Part shown: piece after piece, positions 26,206 to 36,654 of the stretch
Layout: each line of letters begins with the position of its first letter
Numbering within the stretch: position 1 is the stretch's first letter
Assembly (NCBI GenBank): GCA_024401185.1
Contig: JAKSLO010000002.1
Span: forward strand, 1 to 64,000
DNA from: Bacteroidaceae bacterium
Lineage (GTDB): Bacteria > Bacteroidota > Bacteroidia > Bacteroidales > Bacteroidaceae
DNA length: 64,000 bases
Reading direction: 5' to 3'
Position numbers and translations under genes: made by a program
Notes under the pieces: generated by a model
What the model saw: only the letters and a program-made list of their open reading frames with translations
Told to the model about the DNA's origin: nothing
The model's database searches: none

Positions 26206-28665
26206 ATGAATCGCAATACGTTATTTGTCCAACTATTACTTTTTTCGTGTTTCAGCGTGCTCCCCGTTCGTGCACAGAGCGTGCATCGTCAGTCGTGGAA
26301 CGAGGGATGGACCTTCTCCCTGGATGGGAGCATGCCTCGAAACGTGAAGCTGCCTCATGACTGGGCCATAGAGGGTGACTTCTCAGAGAAGAACCCATCG
26401 GGCACGGGTGGGGGAGCGCTGCCTGGAGGACGTGGGGTGTATGCCAAGACCTTCCTTGTGCCTGCCTCGGAGCGCGGACGAAGCCTGCGCGTGGACTTTG
26501 ACGGCGTCTATATGGATGCCGAGGTGCTGATAAACGGTCGCTCGCTGGGCAAGCGTCCCTACGGATACATTCCGTTTGGCTACGACATCACCCCCTATGT
26601 GAAATACAACAAGGAGAACACGCTGACCGTGGTTGTGGACAATACCGAGCAGCCCAATTCGCGCTGGTACAGCGGTTGCGGCATCTATCGCAATGTGTGG
26701 TTCACCAGTAGCCACAGCATCAGCGTGGCACCTGGGGGCACGTATGTCACCTCTGCCGTAGAGGGTGAGCATGCCAAGCTGCATGTGCAACTCACGCTGG
26801 TCAACCCACGCCATGGTGAGGTTTGCGTGGAACATGCCTTGCTCGATGCCAAGGGGCAGACGGTTGCCACATGCCGACAGACAACGCGCGACGAACAGCT
26901 GAACGCTGACCTGGCATGGGAGCACCCGCAGTTGTGGGACGTGGAGCGCCCATACCTCTATACCCTTGTCAGCCGTGTGCTCGACCCCAAGGGAACGCTG
27001 CTCGACGAGTACCATACCACCACGGGTGTGCGAACCTTTGAGTTCAACGACCGCCAGGGCTTTGTGCTCAACGGGCGCAAGGTGACCATCAACGGCGTGT
27101 GCAACCATCACGACATGGGTTGCCTGGGTGCGGCCGTGAATGTGCGTGCCATGGAGCGACAGCTGCAACTGCTCAAGGAGATGGGGTGTAACGGCATACG
27201 CTGCTCGCACAACCCTCCTGCCCCCGAGCTGCTGGACCTTTGCGACCGCATGGGCTTCATCGTGATGGATGAGGCGTTTGACATGTGGCGTAAGAAGAAG
27301 ACGCAGCATGACTATGCCCGCTACTTCAACGAGTGGCACGAGCGCGACCTGCACGACTTCATCGTGCGCGACCGCAACCATCCCTGCATCTTCATGTGGA
27401 GCATAGGCAATGAGGTGCTTGAGCAATGGAGCGATGCGTCGGCCGATACGCTCTCGCTACAGGAGGCTAACCTGATACTCAACTTCGGGCACTCGGCCGA
27501 GATGCTGGCAAAGGAGGATGGCGAGATGTCGGTCAACTCGCTCCTGACACGCAAGCTGGCTGACTTTGTGCGACGACTGGACAATACGCGTCCCATTACC
27601 GCTGGATGCAACGAGCCTTCGCCAGGCAATCACCTCTTTGCCTCGGGGGCACTCGACATCATCGGCTTCAACTACCACAACCAGAACGTACCCGACGTGC
27701 AGCGCAACTTCCCCGGCAAGCCTTTCATCATCACCGAATCCAACTCGGCCCTGATGACGCGCGGCTACTACCGTATGCCTTCCGATACGGCCTTCCTATG
27801 GCCTGTGCGATGGGACATCCCCTTTGCCGATCCCTCGTTTGCCTGTTCAAGCTACGACCATTGCCATGCACCATGGGGCAACACGCACGAGGAGAACCTG
27901 CTCATGATGCGGCAGAACGCGTGGATTGCTGGTCAGTATGTGTGGACGGGATTCGACTACATAGGCGAGCCTACGCCCTATGGATGGCCGGCACGCTCAA
28001 GCTACTTTGGCATCATCGACCTTGCAGGATTCCCCAAGGATGTATATTACCTCTATCAAAGCGAATGGACGCAAAAGCCTACGTTGCATCTCTTCCCCCA
28101 CTGGAACTGGAAAGAGGGCGAGACGGTGGATATGTGGTGCTACTACAACGATGCCGACGAGGTGGAGCTCTTTGTCAACGGACGTTCGCAGGGCATACGC
28201 CAGAAGAGCGACACGCTGCTTCATGCCATGTGGCGCACCACCTATGAACCGGGACATGTCACCGTGGTGGCTCGCAAGAACGGGCGCGAGGTTCGTCAGC
28301 AGACCATCAGTACGGCTGGCCCTGCTGCCCAGTTGCGCCTTACGGCCGACCGCATGGCCATACAGGCCGATGGCACCGACCTGGCCTTTGTGAGTGTGGA
28401 GGTGCTCGATGCCGAAGGCAACCTTTGTCCGCTGGCCGACAACGAGGTGGAGTTTGAGGTGGAGGGAGAGGCCTTCATCGCAGGTGTGGATAATGGTTCT
28501 CCCACTTCGCTGGAACGCTTCAAGGCCAATCATCGCAAGGCTTTCAACGGTCGTTGCCTTGTAGTGCTGCAAAGCAATGGCAAGCAGGGTGAGGTAAAAC
28601 TCACCGCTCGCTCAAAAGGACTGGCCTCACAAAGCATGCGAATACGGGTGCTGCGCAATTCATAA
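26206..28665 (+). CDS. Secreted GH2 beta-galactosidase-like enzyme
   Basis: 819 residues with a signal peptide (PVRAQ). GH2 enzymes hydrolyse terminal beta-galactosides or related sugars with a retaining mechanism. Domain order: sugar-binding jelly roll (WNEGWTFSLDG, LPHDWAIEGDF), Ig-like domain, TIM barrel (VCNHHDMGCLGAA, IRCSHNPPAPELLDLCD, acid/base E403 in WSIGNEV, likely nucleophile E511 in FIITESNS), then a DUF4982-type domain and a C-terminal Ig-like domain. It has its own promoter and faces the GH3-GH95-CE1 operon, which probably acts on the same glycan. The exact sugar (galactose or other) is not settled by motif. Confidence 0.9.
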   Translation: MNRNTLFVQLLLFSCFSVLPVRAQSVHRQSWNEGWTFSLDGSMPRNVKLPHDWAIEGDFSEKNPSGTGGGALPGGRGVYAKTFLVPASERGRSLRVDFDGVYMDAEVLINGRSLGKRPYGYIPFGYDITPYVKYNKENTLTVVVDNTEQPNSRWYSGCGIYRNVWFTSSHSISVAPGGTYVTSAVEGEHAKLHVQLTLVNPRHGEVCVEHALLDAKGQTVATCRQTTRDEQLNADLAWEHPQLWDVERPYLYTLVSRVLDPKGTLLDEYHTTTGVRTFEFNDRQGFVLNGRKVTINGVCNHHDMGCLGAAVNVRAMERQLQLLKEMGCNGIRCSHNPPAPELLDLCDRMGFIVMDEAFDMWRKKKTQHDYARYFNEWHERDLHDFIVRDRNHPCIFMWSIGNEVLEQWSDASADTLSLQEANLILNFGHSAEMLAKEDGEMSVNSLLTRKLADFVRRLDNTRPITAGCNEPSPGNHLFASGALDIIGFNYHNQNVPDVQRNFPGKPFIITESNSALMTRGYYRMPSDTAFLWPVRWDIPFADPSFACSSYDHCHAPWGNTHEENLLMMRQNAWIAGQYVWTGFDYIGEPTPYGWPARSSYFGIIDLAGFPKDVYYLYQSEWTQKPTLHLFPHWNWKEGETVDMWCYYNDADEVELFVNGRSQGIRQKSDTLLHAMWRTTYEPGHVTVVARKNGREVRQQTISTAGPAAQLRLTADRMAIQADGTDLAFVSVEVLDAEGNLCPLADNEVEFEVEGEAFIAGVDNGSPTSLERFKANHRKAFNGRCLVVLQSNGKQGEVKLTARSKGLASQSMRIRVLRNS

Positions 28666-28781
28666 TTCACAATTCACAATTCATAATTCACTAAGTACTA
28701 AGCACTCTGCACTAAGAACTAAGAATTATGCACTATGGACTCTGACTATGGACTCTGCACTCTGCACTCTGAACTGGTTCC
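28666..28781. repeat. Short-repeat-rich spacer
   Basis: Runs of ATTCACAATTCATAATTC and then of GGACTCTGCACTCTG-like units. Similar ATTCACAATTC runs recur at 45780-45810 and 51110-51136. Confidence 0.6.
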
Positions 28782-28850
28782 TCATTCCACCTTCAGGTCA
28801 AGGAATAGGATGGCACTCTTGTCACCTGTCTTCTCCTTGATGGCCGTCGT
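28782..28850 (-). pseudogene. C-terminal gene relic, 22 codons
   Basis: On the minus strand a frame bounded by stops reads TTAIKEKTGDKSAILF, then LDLKVE and TGA. It is coding-like but has no start and lies just past the CE1 esterase gene. Probably the surviving end of a deleted enzyme gene; the parent is not identifiable. Confidence 0.35.
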
Positions 28851-28870
28851 TTAGTCTTTTGTGGTTATTC

Positions 28871-30265
28871 TTATTTTTTCAGCATTTTGCGGATGTTTCC
28901 GTTTGCATCTTGCTGGATGGTGATACCCTTTTGAGGAGTACTTACTTGCCTGCCGTCTATGGTGCAGATAGCAGAGTCAGAAAATGTATTGCCCTCCTTC
29001 ACGCTGCGTATGCTGGTCCACTCCTCTTCGGTAACGGAACGAATCTCCAGGTTCTTGAAGTTGACCGCACCCTCTGCCGTTCCGCGAGTAGCGGTAAGGG
29101 TGTATTCACCCCAACCGTCGGTAACCTCAAACATGAGGGAAGCATCCTTGTTGACTTCCACCTCGGCATTGCGGAGGGGATAGGTGTTTTTGCCATTCTT
29201 CTTGAGGGTGATCTTCACCGTACCTTCAGGGTTGTCCGTCACGGCTTTGAAGGTTATCTTATATTTGCCGGTTTCGAACTGAAGTGAGCGGTAAGCATTC
29301 TGGTTGGCATCGGTCTTGGTGGTGGAACCGAATTTCAATAGGGTAGAAGCCGCTGTGGGTGAAACCGTCCAACCATGATTCTTGGGAGTCCAGCCTTCCA
29401 TGTCGATATTGGGACGCCATTTCAGGGTTTCGTCACGCTCGGTGTCAAGGGTGTATTGGCTGAAAAACTTCCACATGGTGAGGGCAGAACTGTTGTCCTC
29501 GGTGTTGTTCGTAAAGTCGTTGTGTCCCATGCCATCAACCTCATAGTAGGTGTAAGGGAAACCGCCCTCGGTGGCGGCATACACACTCTTTGTGTATTTT
29601 CCGCTTACGGTCTTGACCTCTGCCACAGGATTGGCACCATTGCGCGCCACGATGTTGTCAACGATATTGGGCATCAGAGAGTATTTCACGAAGTCATCAG
29701 CCTTGCCATGGATGTGCAAGAAGGGGAAAGGACGTGCGCTGGTATGGTGGAGGTGAAACTCGTTGAGGGGGAAACCGCTGATGGAGGCAAATGCAGCAAA
29801 GATGTCGCTGCATTGATTGGCCACGGTGTAGGTCATCATGCCGCCATTCGAGAAGCCGCAGCAATAGATGCGCTTACGGTCGATGTTGTAGTTGCCTGCC
29901 ACATCCTCAATGATAGCCTTGAAGAAGTCGATGTCCTTGGTGTATTCACCTGTGGAATGCCAACCAGGCAAGACTGCATTTCCAAAGGCTGGGAACGTCA
30001 TCTGCTCACCCTGGGGATATACCACGATACAACCATACTTGTCTGCCACATCGGTACGGAAGGGGGCTTTGTCGTTGCTGCTGCCACCGGTGCCGTGCAA
30101 GCTGAACACAAGGGGAATGTCACCCTTTGCGTTGCTGGGTACGTAGAGCTTGTACGAGCGAGTGTCGTTGCCTACCTTGATGTTGACCGTCTTCTCAACC
30201 TTGGCAGCCCATGTACTGACGGCCATGAATGCCAAAAGGCAAACAGATAATAATGTTCTTTTCAT
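28871..30265 (-). CDS. Secreted CE1-type esterase (LpqC/feruloyl esterase-like)
   Basis: 464 residues with a signal peptide (VSTWAA). The alpha/beta-hydrolase domain (about 25-275) has oxyanion FSLHGTGGSS, nucleophile S139 in CCGFSNGGMM, Asp in HGKADDF and His in GMGHNDF. Such enzymes remove feruloyl or acetyl groups from plant polysaccharide. A beta-sandwich region follows (about 285-410), then a short tail (ICTIDGRQVSTPQKGITI) that resembles the C-terminal sorting-like tail of Prevotella secreted enzymes and of the GH95 protein next door. It is the last gene of the GH3-GH95-CE1 operon, 24 bp after GH95. Confidence 0.85.
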   Translation of the reverse strand: MKRTLLSVCLLAFMAVSTWAAKVEKTVNIKVGNDTRSYKLYVPSNAKGDIPLVFSLHGTGGSSNDKAPFRTDVADKYGCIVVYPQGEQMTFPAFGNAVLPGWHSTGEYTKDIDFFKAIIEDVAGNYNIDRKRIYCCGFSNGGMMTYTVANQCSDIFAAFASISGFPLNEFHLHHTSARPFPFLHIHGKADDFVKYSLMPNIVDNIVARNGANPVAEVKTVSGKYTKSVYAATEGGFPYTYYEVDGMGHNDFTNNTEDNSSALTMWKFFSQYTLDTERDETLKWRPNIDMEGWTPKNHGWTVSPTAASTLLKFGSTTKTDANQNAYRSLQFETGKYKITFKAVTDNPEGTVKITLKKNGKNTYPLRNAEVEVNKDASLMFEVTDGWGEYTLTATRGTAEGAVNFKNLEIRSVTEEEWTSIRSVKEGNTFSDSAICTIDGRQVSTPQKGITIQQDANGNIRKMLKK

Positions 30266-30289
30266 CTTTATTATATATTCGTATTTTAG

Positions 30290-32830
30290 TTATTTCTTAA
30301 TGACTTTCTTCCCGTTCTTGATACCGATGCCATGGTAATTACCATCTACTTTTTGGCCGAGGATATTGTAGGTGGGGGCATTATCGTCCTCAAAATCTAC
30401 CTCAGGAGTCATGATGTAGGTGGCATTGCCGATGGTTACTTCATCGCCGGCTTGGGTATCCATCTCATAGTCGTAAGCATACGTCTTGCCCGTAAGGCCC
30501 AAACGATGCGTCTCAACCAGTTCTGCTCCCTCTATGAAAAGTTTGGCATAAGAGCGAACCCTCAGTTTACCACCGGCAAGGCTTCGTATCGTAGCACTCT
30601 TGATGGCGCCTTTCTCCCATGCCATGTCCACCTCGAAGGCACCGCGTGCACGCAAGCCACATACGCTTCCTTCTTTCCATGTAGAAGGCAGGGCGGGCAA
30701 CAGGTGTACTGCACCATCTTGACTCTGTAGCAGCATCTCGGCAATGCCGGCCGTAACGCCGAAATTACCATCTATCTGGAAGGGTGGATGAGCATCGAAG
30801 AGATTGGGGAAGGTGCGTCCCTTGGGGTACTTCTGCGTATCGGCATCGCTCTCCGAGGGAAGCAGGTTCAGCATGTTCTTGATGATGGTGTAGGCATGGT
30901 TGCCGTCGAGCATACGTGCCCAGAAGTTGGTCTTCCATCCCAAACTCCAACCCGTGGCCTCGTCGCCTCTCTGGGTTAGCGTCACCTTGGCTGCGTCATA
31001 CAGTTTGGGGGTGCTTATCTTGCTGATCTGGTTTGAGGGATAGAGGCCGTAGAGATGGCTGATATGGCGATGCTGATCGCTGGGATTGTCGGCATCCTCA
31101 AGCCACTCTTGCAACTGTTTGTGCTTGCCCACCTTCATGGGAGGCAGCTTGTCGATGGCCTTCTGCAAAGAGTCACGATATTCTTCGTCAACATTCAGTA
31201 TCTCAGCTGCATGCAGCGCATTGCTTAGAGCATCCATTGCAATCTGGTTGTCCATGGTACATCCTGCGATGATGGGTGAGTTCTTGCCCATAGGTTCGTG
31301 TTCGGGACTTACCGAAGGCACTACCACCAGATATCCGTATTTGGGGTGCTCCTGCATGTAGTCGAGGTAGAAGGTGGCAGCTCCCTTGATGACGGGGTAC
31401 CACTCCTCAAGGAATGCCTTGTCCAGGGTGTACTGGTAGTGCTCCCATAGGTGTGTGGCAAGCCATGCGCCACCATTGGGAAACATGCCCCAGTAGGCAC
31501 CGTCCACAGGGCCTGCTATACGCCAGATGTCGGTGTTATGGTGTGCCATCCATCCACGGCAGCCATACATCGTCTTGGCCGTCTTGGCTCCTGTCACACT
31601 CAGGTCACGAATCATCGAGAAGAGTGGTTCTGCTGTCTCGCTGAGGTTGCAAACCTCGGCAGGCCAGTAGTTCATCTCGGCGTTGATGTTGATGGTGTAC
31701 TTGCTGTCCCATGGGGCATCGCGCTTGTCGTTCCAGATGCCCTGCAGGTTAGCGGGTTGCCCGCCGGGTTGCGAACTGCTCAGCAGCAAGTATCGTCCGT
31801 AGTTGAACATCAGCGTCACCATGCCCAGATCTGTGGTCTTCTTGCTGAACGCCTCCAGTCGTTTGTCGGTAGGCAACTCGCTGTTGGCGGTGGGTGTACC
31901 CAGATTCAGACAGACGCGCTTGTACTGGCTTTGGTACTTCTCGATGTGGCGGCTAAGCAGTTCCTCGTAGTTGTGGGTTCGAGCTGCCTCAAGCAGACGT
32001 TTGTTCTTGTTGTCGGCATTTCCCTTCACGTTGCTGTACGATAGGAAGTTGGTGGCAGCCGAGATGTAGAGTGTCACCTCCTTGGCGTTGCGTAGGTTCA
32101 GGTATGACGAACTCTTCACGATCTGTCCGTCCGTTTCCACCTCTATGCGACATTTGGCGGTCAGCGCTCCCGTAATGCCTTCGTGGCTATCGCCTTTGAT
32201 GGTGGCCGTCAGGTAGTTCTTGCCTGTGCTGATTGTTGTGTTGAGTGCGCATTCGTAGGTGAGCTTCATGTTCATCAACGTGTCTGATGTAAGGTGCATT
32301 ACGATGACGCTGTCGGCCAGCGAGGCAAAGGCAGTACGCTGGTATTCGTGTCCTGCCGAGGTGAAGCTTACCTTCGAGATGCCTTGTTCAAGGTCGAGTT
32401 CGCGACGGTAGTTGCTGGCTGCCTTGTCGAGCGACTTGATAGATGCTATCTTCATGCTGCCTAAGGTGAGGTAGCGCATGCCATGAGGTCCCTTGATGAA
32501 GTCGGCATCGATGATGTCTTGTGCCTTCTTTTCCTGTCCGTTGAAGATGAGGCTTCGTACCTCATTGAGTCGACCCAACGACTTGGTACTGTTGTTGTTG
32601 TGAGGCCCTCCACTCCAGAAGGTCTCCTCGTTCAGTTGTAGCTGTTCGGTGCTGATGCCTCCATATACCATGCCACCCATCCTTGAGTTGCCTATGGGCA
32701 ATGCCTCCAACCAAATCTTGGCAGGAGCATCATACCACAGCATGTTGTCGCAAGGGTTCTGGGCTTTAATGCCGTTGGTTGTGCATAATGCAAGTAGCAT
32801 CAAGGCAGCAGCTTTCTTTATTAGTTTCAT
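30290..32830 (-). CDS. Secreted GH95 alpha-L-fucosidase family protein
   Basis: 846 residues, signal peptide (TNGIKAQ). GH95 enzymes invert alpha-1,2-fucosyl (some alpha-galactosyl) bonds; fucosylated xyloglucan is a known target. Seen: [19 protein letters not shown], the [12 protein letters not shown] block, the core [17 protein letters not shown] in the (alpha/alpha)6 barrel, [19 protein letters not shown] and [15 protein letters not shown]. The tail ([19 protein letters not shown], then basic residues) matches the CE1 neighbour's tail. Middle gene of the operon, 43 bp after GH3. The GH95 call is confident; the sugar is inferred from context. Confidence 0.92.
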   Translation of the reverse strand: MKLIKKAAALMLLALCTTNGIKAQNPCDNMLWYDAPAKIWLEALPIGNSRMGGMVYGGISTEQLQLNEETFWSGGPHNNNSTKSLGRLNEVRSLIFNGQEKKAQDIIDADFIKGPHGMRYLTLGSMKIASIKSLDKAASNYRRELDLEQGISKVSFTSAGHEYQRTAFASLADSVIVMHLTSDTLMNMKLTYECALNTTISTGKNYLTATIKGDSHEGITGALTAKCRIEVETDGQIVKSSSYLNLRNAKEVTLYISAATNFLSYSNVKGNADNKNKRLLEAARTHNYEELLSRHIEKYQSQYKRVCLNLGTPTANSELPTDKRLEAFSKKTTDLGMVTLMFNYGRYLLLSSSQPGGQPANLQGIWNDKRDAPWDSKYTININAEMNYWPAEVCNLSETAEPLFSMIRDLSVTGAKTAKTMYGCRGWMAHHNTDIWRIAGPVDGAYWGMFPNGGAWLATHLWEHYQYTLDKAFLEEWYPVIKGAATFYLDYMQEHPKYGYLVVVPSVSPEHEPMGKNSPIIAGCTMDNQIAMDALSNALHAAEILNVDEEYRDSLQKAIDKLPPMKVGKHKQLQEWLEDADNPSDQHRHISHLYGLYPSNQISKISTPKLYDAAKVTLTQRGDEATGWSLGWKTNFWARMLDGNHAYTIIKNMLNLLPSESDADTQKYPKGRTFPNLFDAHPPFQIDGNFGVTAGIAEMLLQSQDGAVHLLPALPSTWKEGSVCGLRARGAFEVDMAWEKGAIKSATIRSLAGGKLRVRSYAKLFIEGAELVETHRLGLTGKTYAYDYEMDTQAGDEVTIGNATYIMTPEVDFEDDNAPTYNILGQKVDGNYHGIGIKNGKKVIKK

Positions 32831-32873
32831 TTCCGTCTTATATAGTTTTGTTTGGGTAGTTGAGCTTTCTTTT

Positions 32874-35141
32874 CTATCTTACTTTCAGCGTGGCCTTGCT
32901 CACATGCTTGCAGTCAGGACCTGTCATGATGGTAAAGTCGCCAGGTTCAAGCACATAGCTGAGTTCGGAGTTGTAGAACTTCAATAGTTCGGGTGTGATG
33001 GTGAAGCTTACCTTGCGTGTCTCGCCAGGCTTGAGTGTGATGCGCTCAAATCCCTTTAGCTCCATGAGCGGACGACTGATGCTGGCTTCCACATCGCGTA
33101 TGTAGAGCTGTACCACCTCAGAAGCCTCTCGGCTGCCTGTGTTGCTCACCTCCACCGTGGCTGTAGCTGTCCCGTTGGATGCCATCTCGTTCTGGCTCAA
33201 TGTCACATTGCTATACTGGAAGGTGGTGTAGGTAAGACCATAGCCGAAGGGGTAGAGTGGGCCATTGGGCTGTTCGATGTAGTTGCTGGCAAACACGCGG
33301 AAGGGTTCGCCATCGGGTACAGGACGACCCGTCTGCAGCTGGTTGTAGTACAAGGGCAACTGACCCACGGCATGGGGCATACTTATGGTAAGGCGACCCG
33401 AAGGAGAGGTCTCGCCGAAGAGTACGTCGCAAAGGGCATCGCCACACTCGCTGCCAAACCATACGTTCATGATGGCGGGTACATGCTCCGACTCCCACTT
33501 GAGGATGGTGGCACGACCAGCAAAATTGAGCAGCACGATAGGTTTGTTCAGCTGGGTGAGTTTCTCAAGCAGGCGACGCTGTGGGGCGGGCAGTTGCAAC
33601 TCGGTTCTGCTGGTACCCTCACCACTCATCCACGCACACTCACCCATGGCACATACAATGACGTCGGCTTCACGGGCAATGCCTAATGCCTCTGCCATAG
33701 CCTGTTCGTCGTTGACACGGGGAATGGGTTTGACGCCGTGTCCCTGCGATACGGTTTGCTGAGTCTGGGCATCCTCCAGCAGGTTGCATCCTTGGGCGTA
33801 GAGCACCTTTCCCTTCTTGCCCACATACTCCGTCATGGCTTCATACACGGTCTTGTACTTGTCTGGTTTGGCAGAGAACGACCATGTGCCGGCAATGTCG
33901 TCACGGTTGTGCGCCATAGGGCCGATAAGGGCTATCTTCTTGCCCTTGTCGAGTGGCAGCACATTGCCCTCGTTGCGCAGCAGGACAAACGACTCGGCGG
34001 TAATCCTGCGAGCTGCGTCACGATGCTCCTTGCAGTATGTCAGCGACTTGGCACGCTTGCTGTCGCAGTATTTGTAGGGGTCGGCAAAGAGTCCGAGCTT
34101 CCATTTGGCTTCGAGTACGCGACGGCAGGCTTGGTCAATCTCCTGCATGGTGACTTTACCCTCGTTGAGCGACTGGCTCAGCGCGCTCACAAAGCCTTGC
34201 GACACCATGTCCATGTCCACGCCTGCTTTGAGGCAACGGGCAGAGACGCTCTTCACGTTGCCTACGCCCCATCCACCTTGCTGCATCTCGGTGATGGTGG
34301 CATAGTCGGTCACCACAAAGCCGTCAAACTTCCACTGGTTGCGCAGCACGTCGGTCATCAGCCATCGGTTGGCAGAGGCGGGCACATAATCTACGATGTT
34401 GAACGATGTCATCACCGAACCTGCACCTGCCTCCACGGCAGCCTTGTAGGGGGCAAAATATTGGTTGTACATGCGCAATCTGCTCATATCCACTGTGTTG
34501 TAGTCGCGACCCGACTCGGCTGCGCCATACAGGGCAAAATGCTTCACGCAAGCCATGATGTTGTCGTTGCCACTATAGTCGCCCTGATAGCCTTCAATCA
34601 TAGCTTCGGCTATGCGACTGCCCAGATAGGGGTCTTCGCCATTGCCCTCTGCCTGGCGTCCCCAGCGTGGATCCACACAGATGTCCACCATAGGACTGAA
34701 CGTCCAGGCAATGCCGTTGGCACCGGCCTCGGTAGCTGCAATGTGTGCACTCTGCTTGATGGCTGCAAGATCCCAGGTGCACGACAAGCCTATTGGGATA
34801 GGGAATAGTGTCTCGTAGCCATGGATGACATCAAGGCCTACGATGAGGGGGATGCCCAGACGGCTCTCCTCCACAGCCACCTTCTGCAGAGCGCGAATCT
34901 TGTCCACACCCTGAACGTTGAGCACCGAACCCACACGCCCGGCTATCAGTTCCTTGCCGATGCGGGTTTGCGAAGGGGCTCCGGTGTTGATGTCGTCACC
35001 GGTAAGCTGGTTGAGCTGTCCGAGTTTCTCTTCGAGTGTCATCTTCGACAGCAGGTCATTGATGTAGGAGTTCATATCAGTTTGCGCATTCATGCCCTGG
35101 CTAAGCAGAAAGGCGAACAAGTATGCCGGTATCTTTTTCAT
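32874..35141 (-). CDS. Secreted GH3 beta-glucosidase/xylosidase (BglX-like)
   Basis: 755 residues, signal peptide (QGMNAQ). GH3 retaining enzyme with TIM barrel, alpha/beta sandwich and fibronectin-III-like domains. Seen: [12 protein letters not shown] near the start, the substrate-binding [28 protein letters not shown], nucleophile D279 in [12 protein letters not shown] (TDY in place of the common SDW), and a C-terminal FN3-like domain from about 640. It releases terminal glucose or xylose from beta-linked oligomers in the periplasm. First gene of the GH3-GH95-CE1 operon, behind its own promoter. Confidence 0.93.
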   Translation of the reverse strand: MKKIPAYLFAFLLSQGMNAQTDMNSYINDLLSKMTLEEKLGQLNQLTGDDINTGAPSQTRIGKELIAGRVGSVLNVQGVDKIRALQKVAVEESRLGIPLIVGLDVIHGYETLFPIPIGLSCTWDLAAIKQSAHIAATEAGANGIAWTFSPMVDICVDPRWGRQAEGNGEDPYLGSRIAEAMIEGYQGDYSGNDNIMACVKHFALYGAAESGRDYNTVDMSRLRMYNQYFAPYKAAVEAGAGSVMTSFNIVDYVPASANRWLMTDVLRNQWKFDGFVVTDYATITEMQQGGWGVGNVKSVSARCLKAGVDMDMVSQGFVSALSQSLNEGKVTMQEIDQACRRVLEAKWKLGLFADPYKYCDSKRAKSLTYCKEHRDAARRITAESFVLLRNEGNVLPLDKGKKIALIGPMAHNRDDIAGTWSFSAKPDKYKTVYEAMTEYVGKKGKVLYAQGCNLLEDAQTQQTVSQGHGVKPIPRVNDEQAMAEALGIAREADVIVCAMGECAWMSGEGTSRTELQLPAPQRRLLEKLTQLNKPIVLLNFAGRATILKWESEHVPAIMNVWFGSECGDALCDVLFGETSPSGRLTISMPHAVGQLPLYYNQLQTGRPVPDGEPFRVFASNYIEQPNGPLYPFGYGLTYTTFQYSNVTLSQNEMASNGTATATVEVSNTGSREASEVVQLYIRDVEASISRPLMELKGFERITLKPGETRKVSFTITPELLKFYNSELSYVLEPGDFTIMTGPDCKHVSKATLKVR

Positions 35142-35173
35142 GATTTTGTTTTTATAGAGTTAGTATATCTGCA

Positions 35174-35206
35174 CAAAGATACAATTTTTTAGTGGTAAAT
35201 GTGCAA
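35174..35206 (-). promoter_or_regulatory. Promoter of the GH3-GH95-CE1 operon
   Basis: Minus strand TTG, 22 bp, TATCTTTG, about 33 bp before the GH3 start; the spacer is slightly long. Confidence 0.6.
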
Positions 35207-35297
35207 AATAAGGCAGAAGATGAGTCTTGACAAGTTCTTTTTGTCGGAAAAGATGTAAATTTTGCCATAAAAAAGCGGTTTTATGCCAATTCTTTTG

Positions 35298-35305
35298 TAA
35301 CTTTG
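35298..35305 (+). promoter_or_regulatory. Promoter -7 element
   Basis: TAACTTTG, 23 bp before the nuclease ATG and divergent from the operon promoter. Confidence 0.5.
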
Positions 35306-35328
35306 TGTCTCGAAAACGCCTAATCATT

Positions 35329-36108
35329 ATGAAGTTAAAAAAAATCATTCTAAGTCTATTTGCGAGCGTCTTCATGGTAACGGATGTTTTTGCGTGGGGA
35401 CAAGTGGGGCACGATACCACGTGCCGTATTGCTGAATTGCATCTTACGAAGAAAGCAAAAAAGCGTATCAATCAGATACTTGAGGGAAAAAGCATTGTCT
35501 ATTGGTCTAACTGGCTTGACAATGCCAGTCATCAACCCCAATATGCTTACTCCTTGACCTGGCACTACAAGAATGTGGATGCCGGTCAGCGATATGAGGA
35601 TGTGCCTCCCGTTGAGGAGGGCGACATTGTCACGGCCCTGACCGACTTGCAGGCAAAGCTGCAGTCGCATAGGTTGAGCCACGACGAGGAAGCGCTGGCC
35701 CTGAAGATGTTCATCCATCTGCTTGGCGACTTACACCAACCCATGCACCTTGGGCACAAATCCGACCTGGGAGCCAATCAGGTGAATGTACTGTTCTTCG
35801 GCCAGGAGGTCAACCTGCACCAAGTGTGGGATGGTGATCTGGTGGATAGTGGCCATCGTTGGACCTACGACGAATGGACCTCTCAGATTGACCGTGCCAG
35901 CAAGGCAGAGCAGCAAACCATCGTGCAAGGCACCTTTGATGACTGGGCAAGGGAGACGTTGTCGTATGCCACCCAGGTCTATGCCTCTACTCCCGATGGA
36001 GCCGAGCTAAGCTACGACTACGTAGCACAATGGACTCCCATTGTCGAGCAGCAATTCCTCAAGGGAGGTCTCCGCCTGGCTCATCTGCTCAATGAGATTT
36101 ATAAGTAG
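35329..36108 (+). CDS. Secreted S1/P1-type nuclease
   Basis: 259 residues. The signal peptide ends FA and leaves Trp23 as the mature N-terminus (AWGQVGHDTT), which is the hallmark of the family, because the N-terminal Trp and His28 bind zinc. The other zinc motifs are present: HLLGDLHQPMHLGHKSDLG and NLHQVWDGDLV. These enzymes cut single-stranded DNA and RNA to 5-prime nucleotides; outside the cytoplasm this is likely nutrient scavenging. ATG at 35329 is chosen because the longer frame starts upstream of the promoter. Monocistronic. Confidence 0.93.
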   Translation: MKLKKIILSLFASVFMVTDVFAWGQVGHDTTCRIAELHLTKKAKKRINQILEGKSIVYWSNWLDNASHQPQYAYSLTWHYKNVDAGQRYEDVPPVEEGDIVTALTDLQAKLQSHRLSHDEEALALKMFIHLLGDLHQPMHLGHKSDLGANQVNVLFFGQEVNLHQVWDGDLVDSGHRWTYDEWTSQIDRASKAEQQTIVQGTFDDWARETLSYATQVYASTPDGAELSYDYVAQWTPIVEQQFLKGGLRLAHLLNEIYK

Positions 36109-36254
36109 CTCAACGTGGTTATCACATAATTAACGACTTCTAACGGACAGCCATGAAAAGATAAATGTTCGATAAGGATTGCCTTATGTTCGCTCAAACA
36201 CTTGCCTTTGCGTGAGTTTTCTTTTGTCAATATATTTTTTTGTTCTTGGCATAT

Positions 36255-36303
36255 CCCGATACATTCCCGATACGTTCCCGATACATTCCCGATATATTCC
36301 CGA
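36255..36303. repeat. 11-bp tandem repeat
   Basis: Four units of CCCGATACATT with one or two changes, plus a partial fifth (CCCGA). Between the S1/P1 nuclease gene and a small minus-strand gene, in DNA with no other signal. Confidence 0.8.
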
Positions 36304-36408
36304 AGGGAGAGCGAAGGATTGTGAGCCGAAGAAAATGGGATTTTTGGCTCAAAATAGCGACAATGGCGTAAAGATGGTGTAAAGAAAGTTTTAAAGCTGG
36401 TGCAGCGC

Positions 36409-36654
36409 CTACATCATAGCTCCGATGATGCGTTGGAAATAGGCAGCATGTTCCTGACGCCATTGAATGATGGCATCGTCCACTATGCGCTGGTCAATCT
36501 CACCGGGACGAAGGGTGCGGCCGTCCTCCATGTCGAGATACACATTCAGTTCGTCGTCGGTACGAACGGCTTTGATTCCGTTGATGTTGAGTGGCATGCA
36601 ACCCTCGTTGGCTTCTGCCAATGCAATGAGGGTGGTTAGTGTTGTTTCGTCCAT
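36409..36654 (-). CDS. Small acidic protein, unknown
   Basis: 81 residues, soluble, acidic. It has a beta-rich middle (INGIKAVRTDDELNVYLDME) and a C-terminal helical part (IDQRIVDDAIIQWRQEHAAYF). Composition and a clean ATG start argue for a real gene. I do not recognise a family, and no promoter was found. It stands alone between repeat DNA and a decayed gene fragment, so its identity stays open. Confidence 0.5.
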   Translation of the reverse strand: MDETTLTTLIALAEANEGCMPLNINGIKAVRTDDELNVYLDMEDGRTLRPGEIDQRIVDDAIIQWRQEHAAYFQRIIGAMM

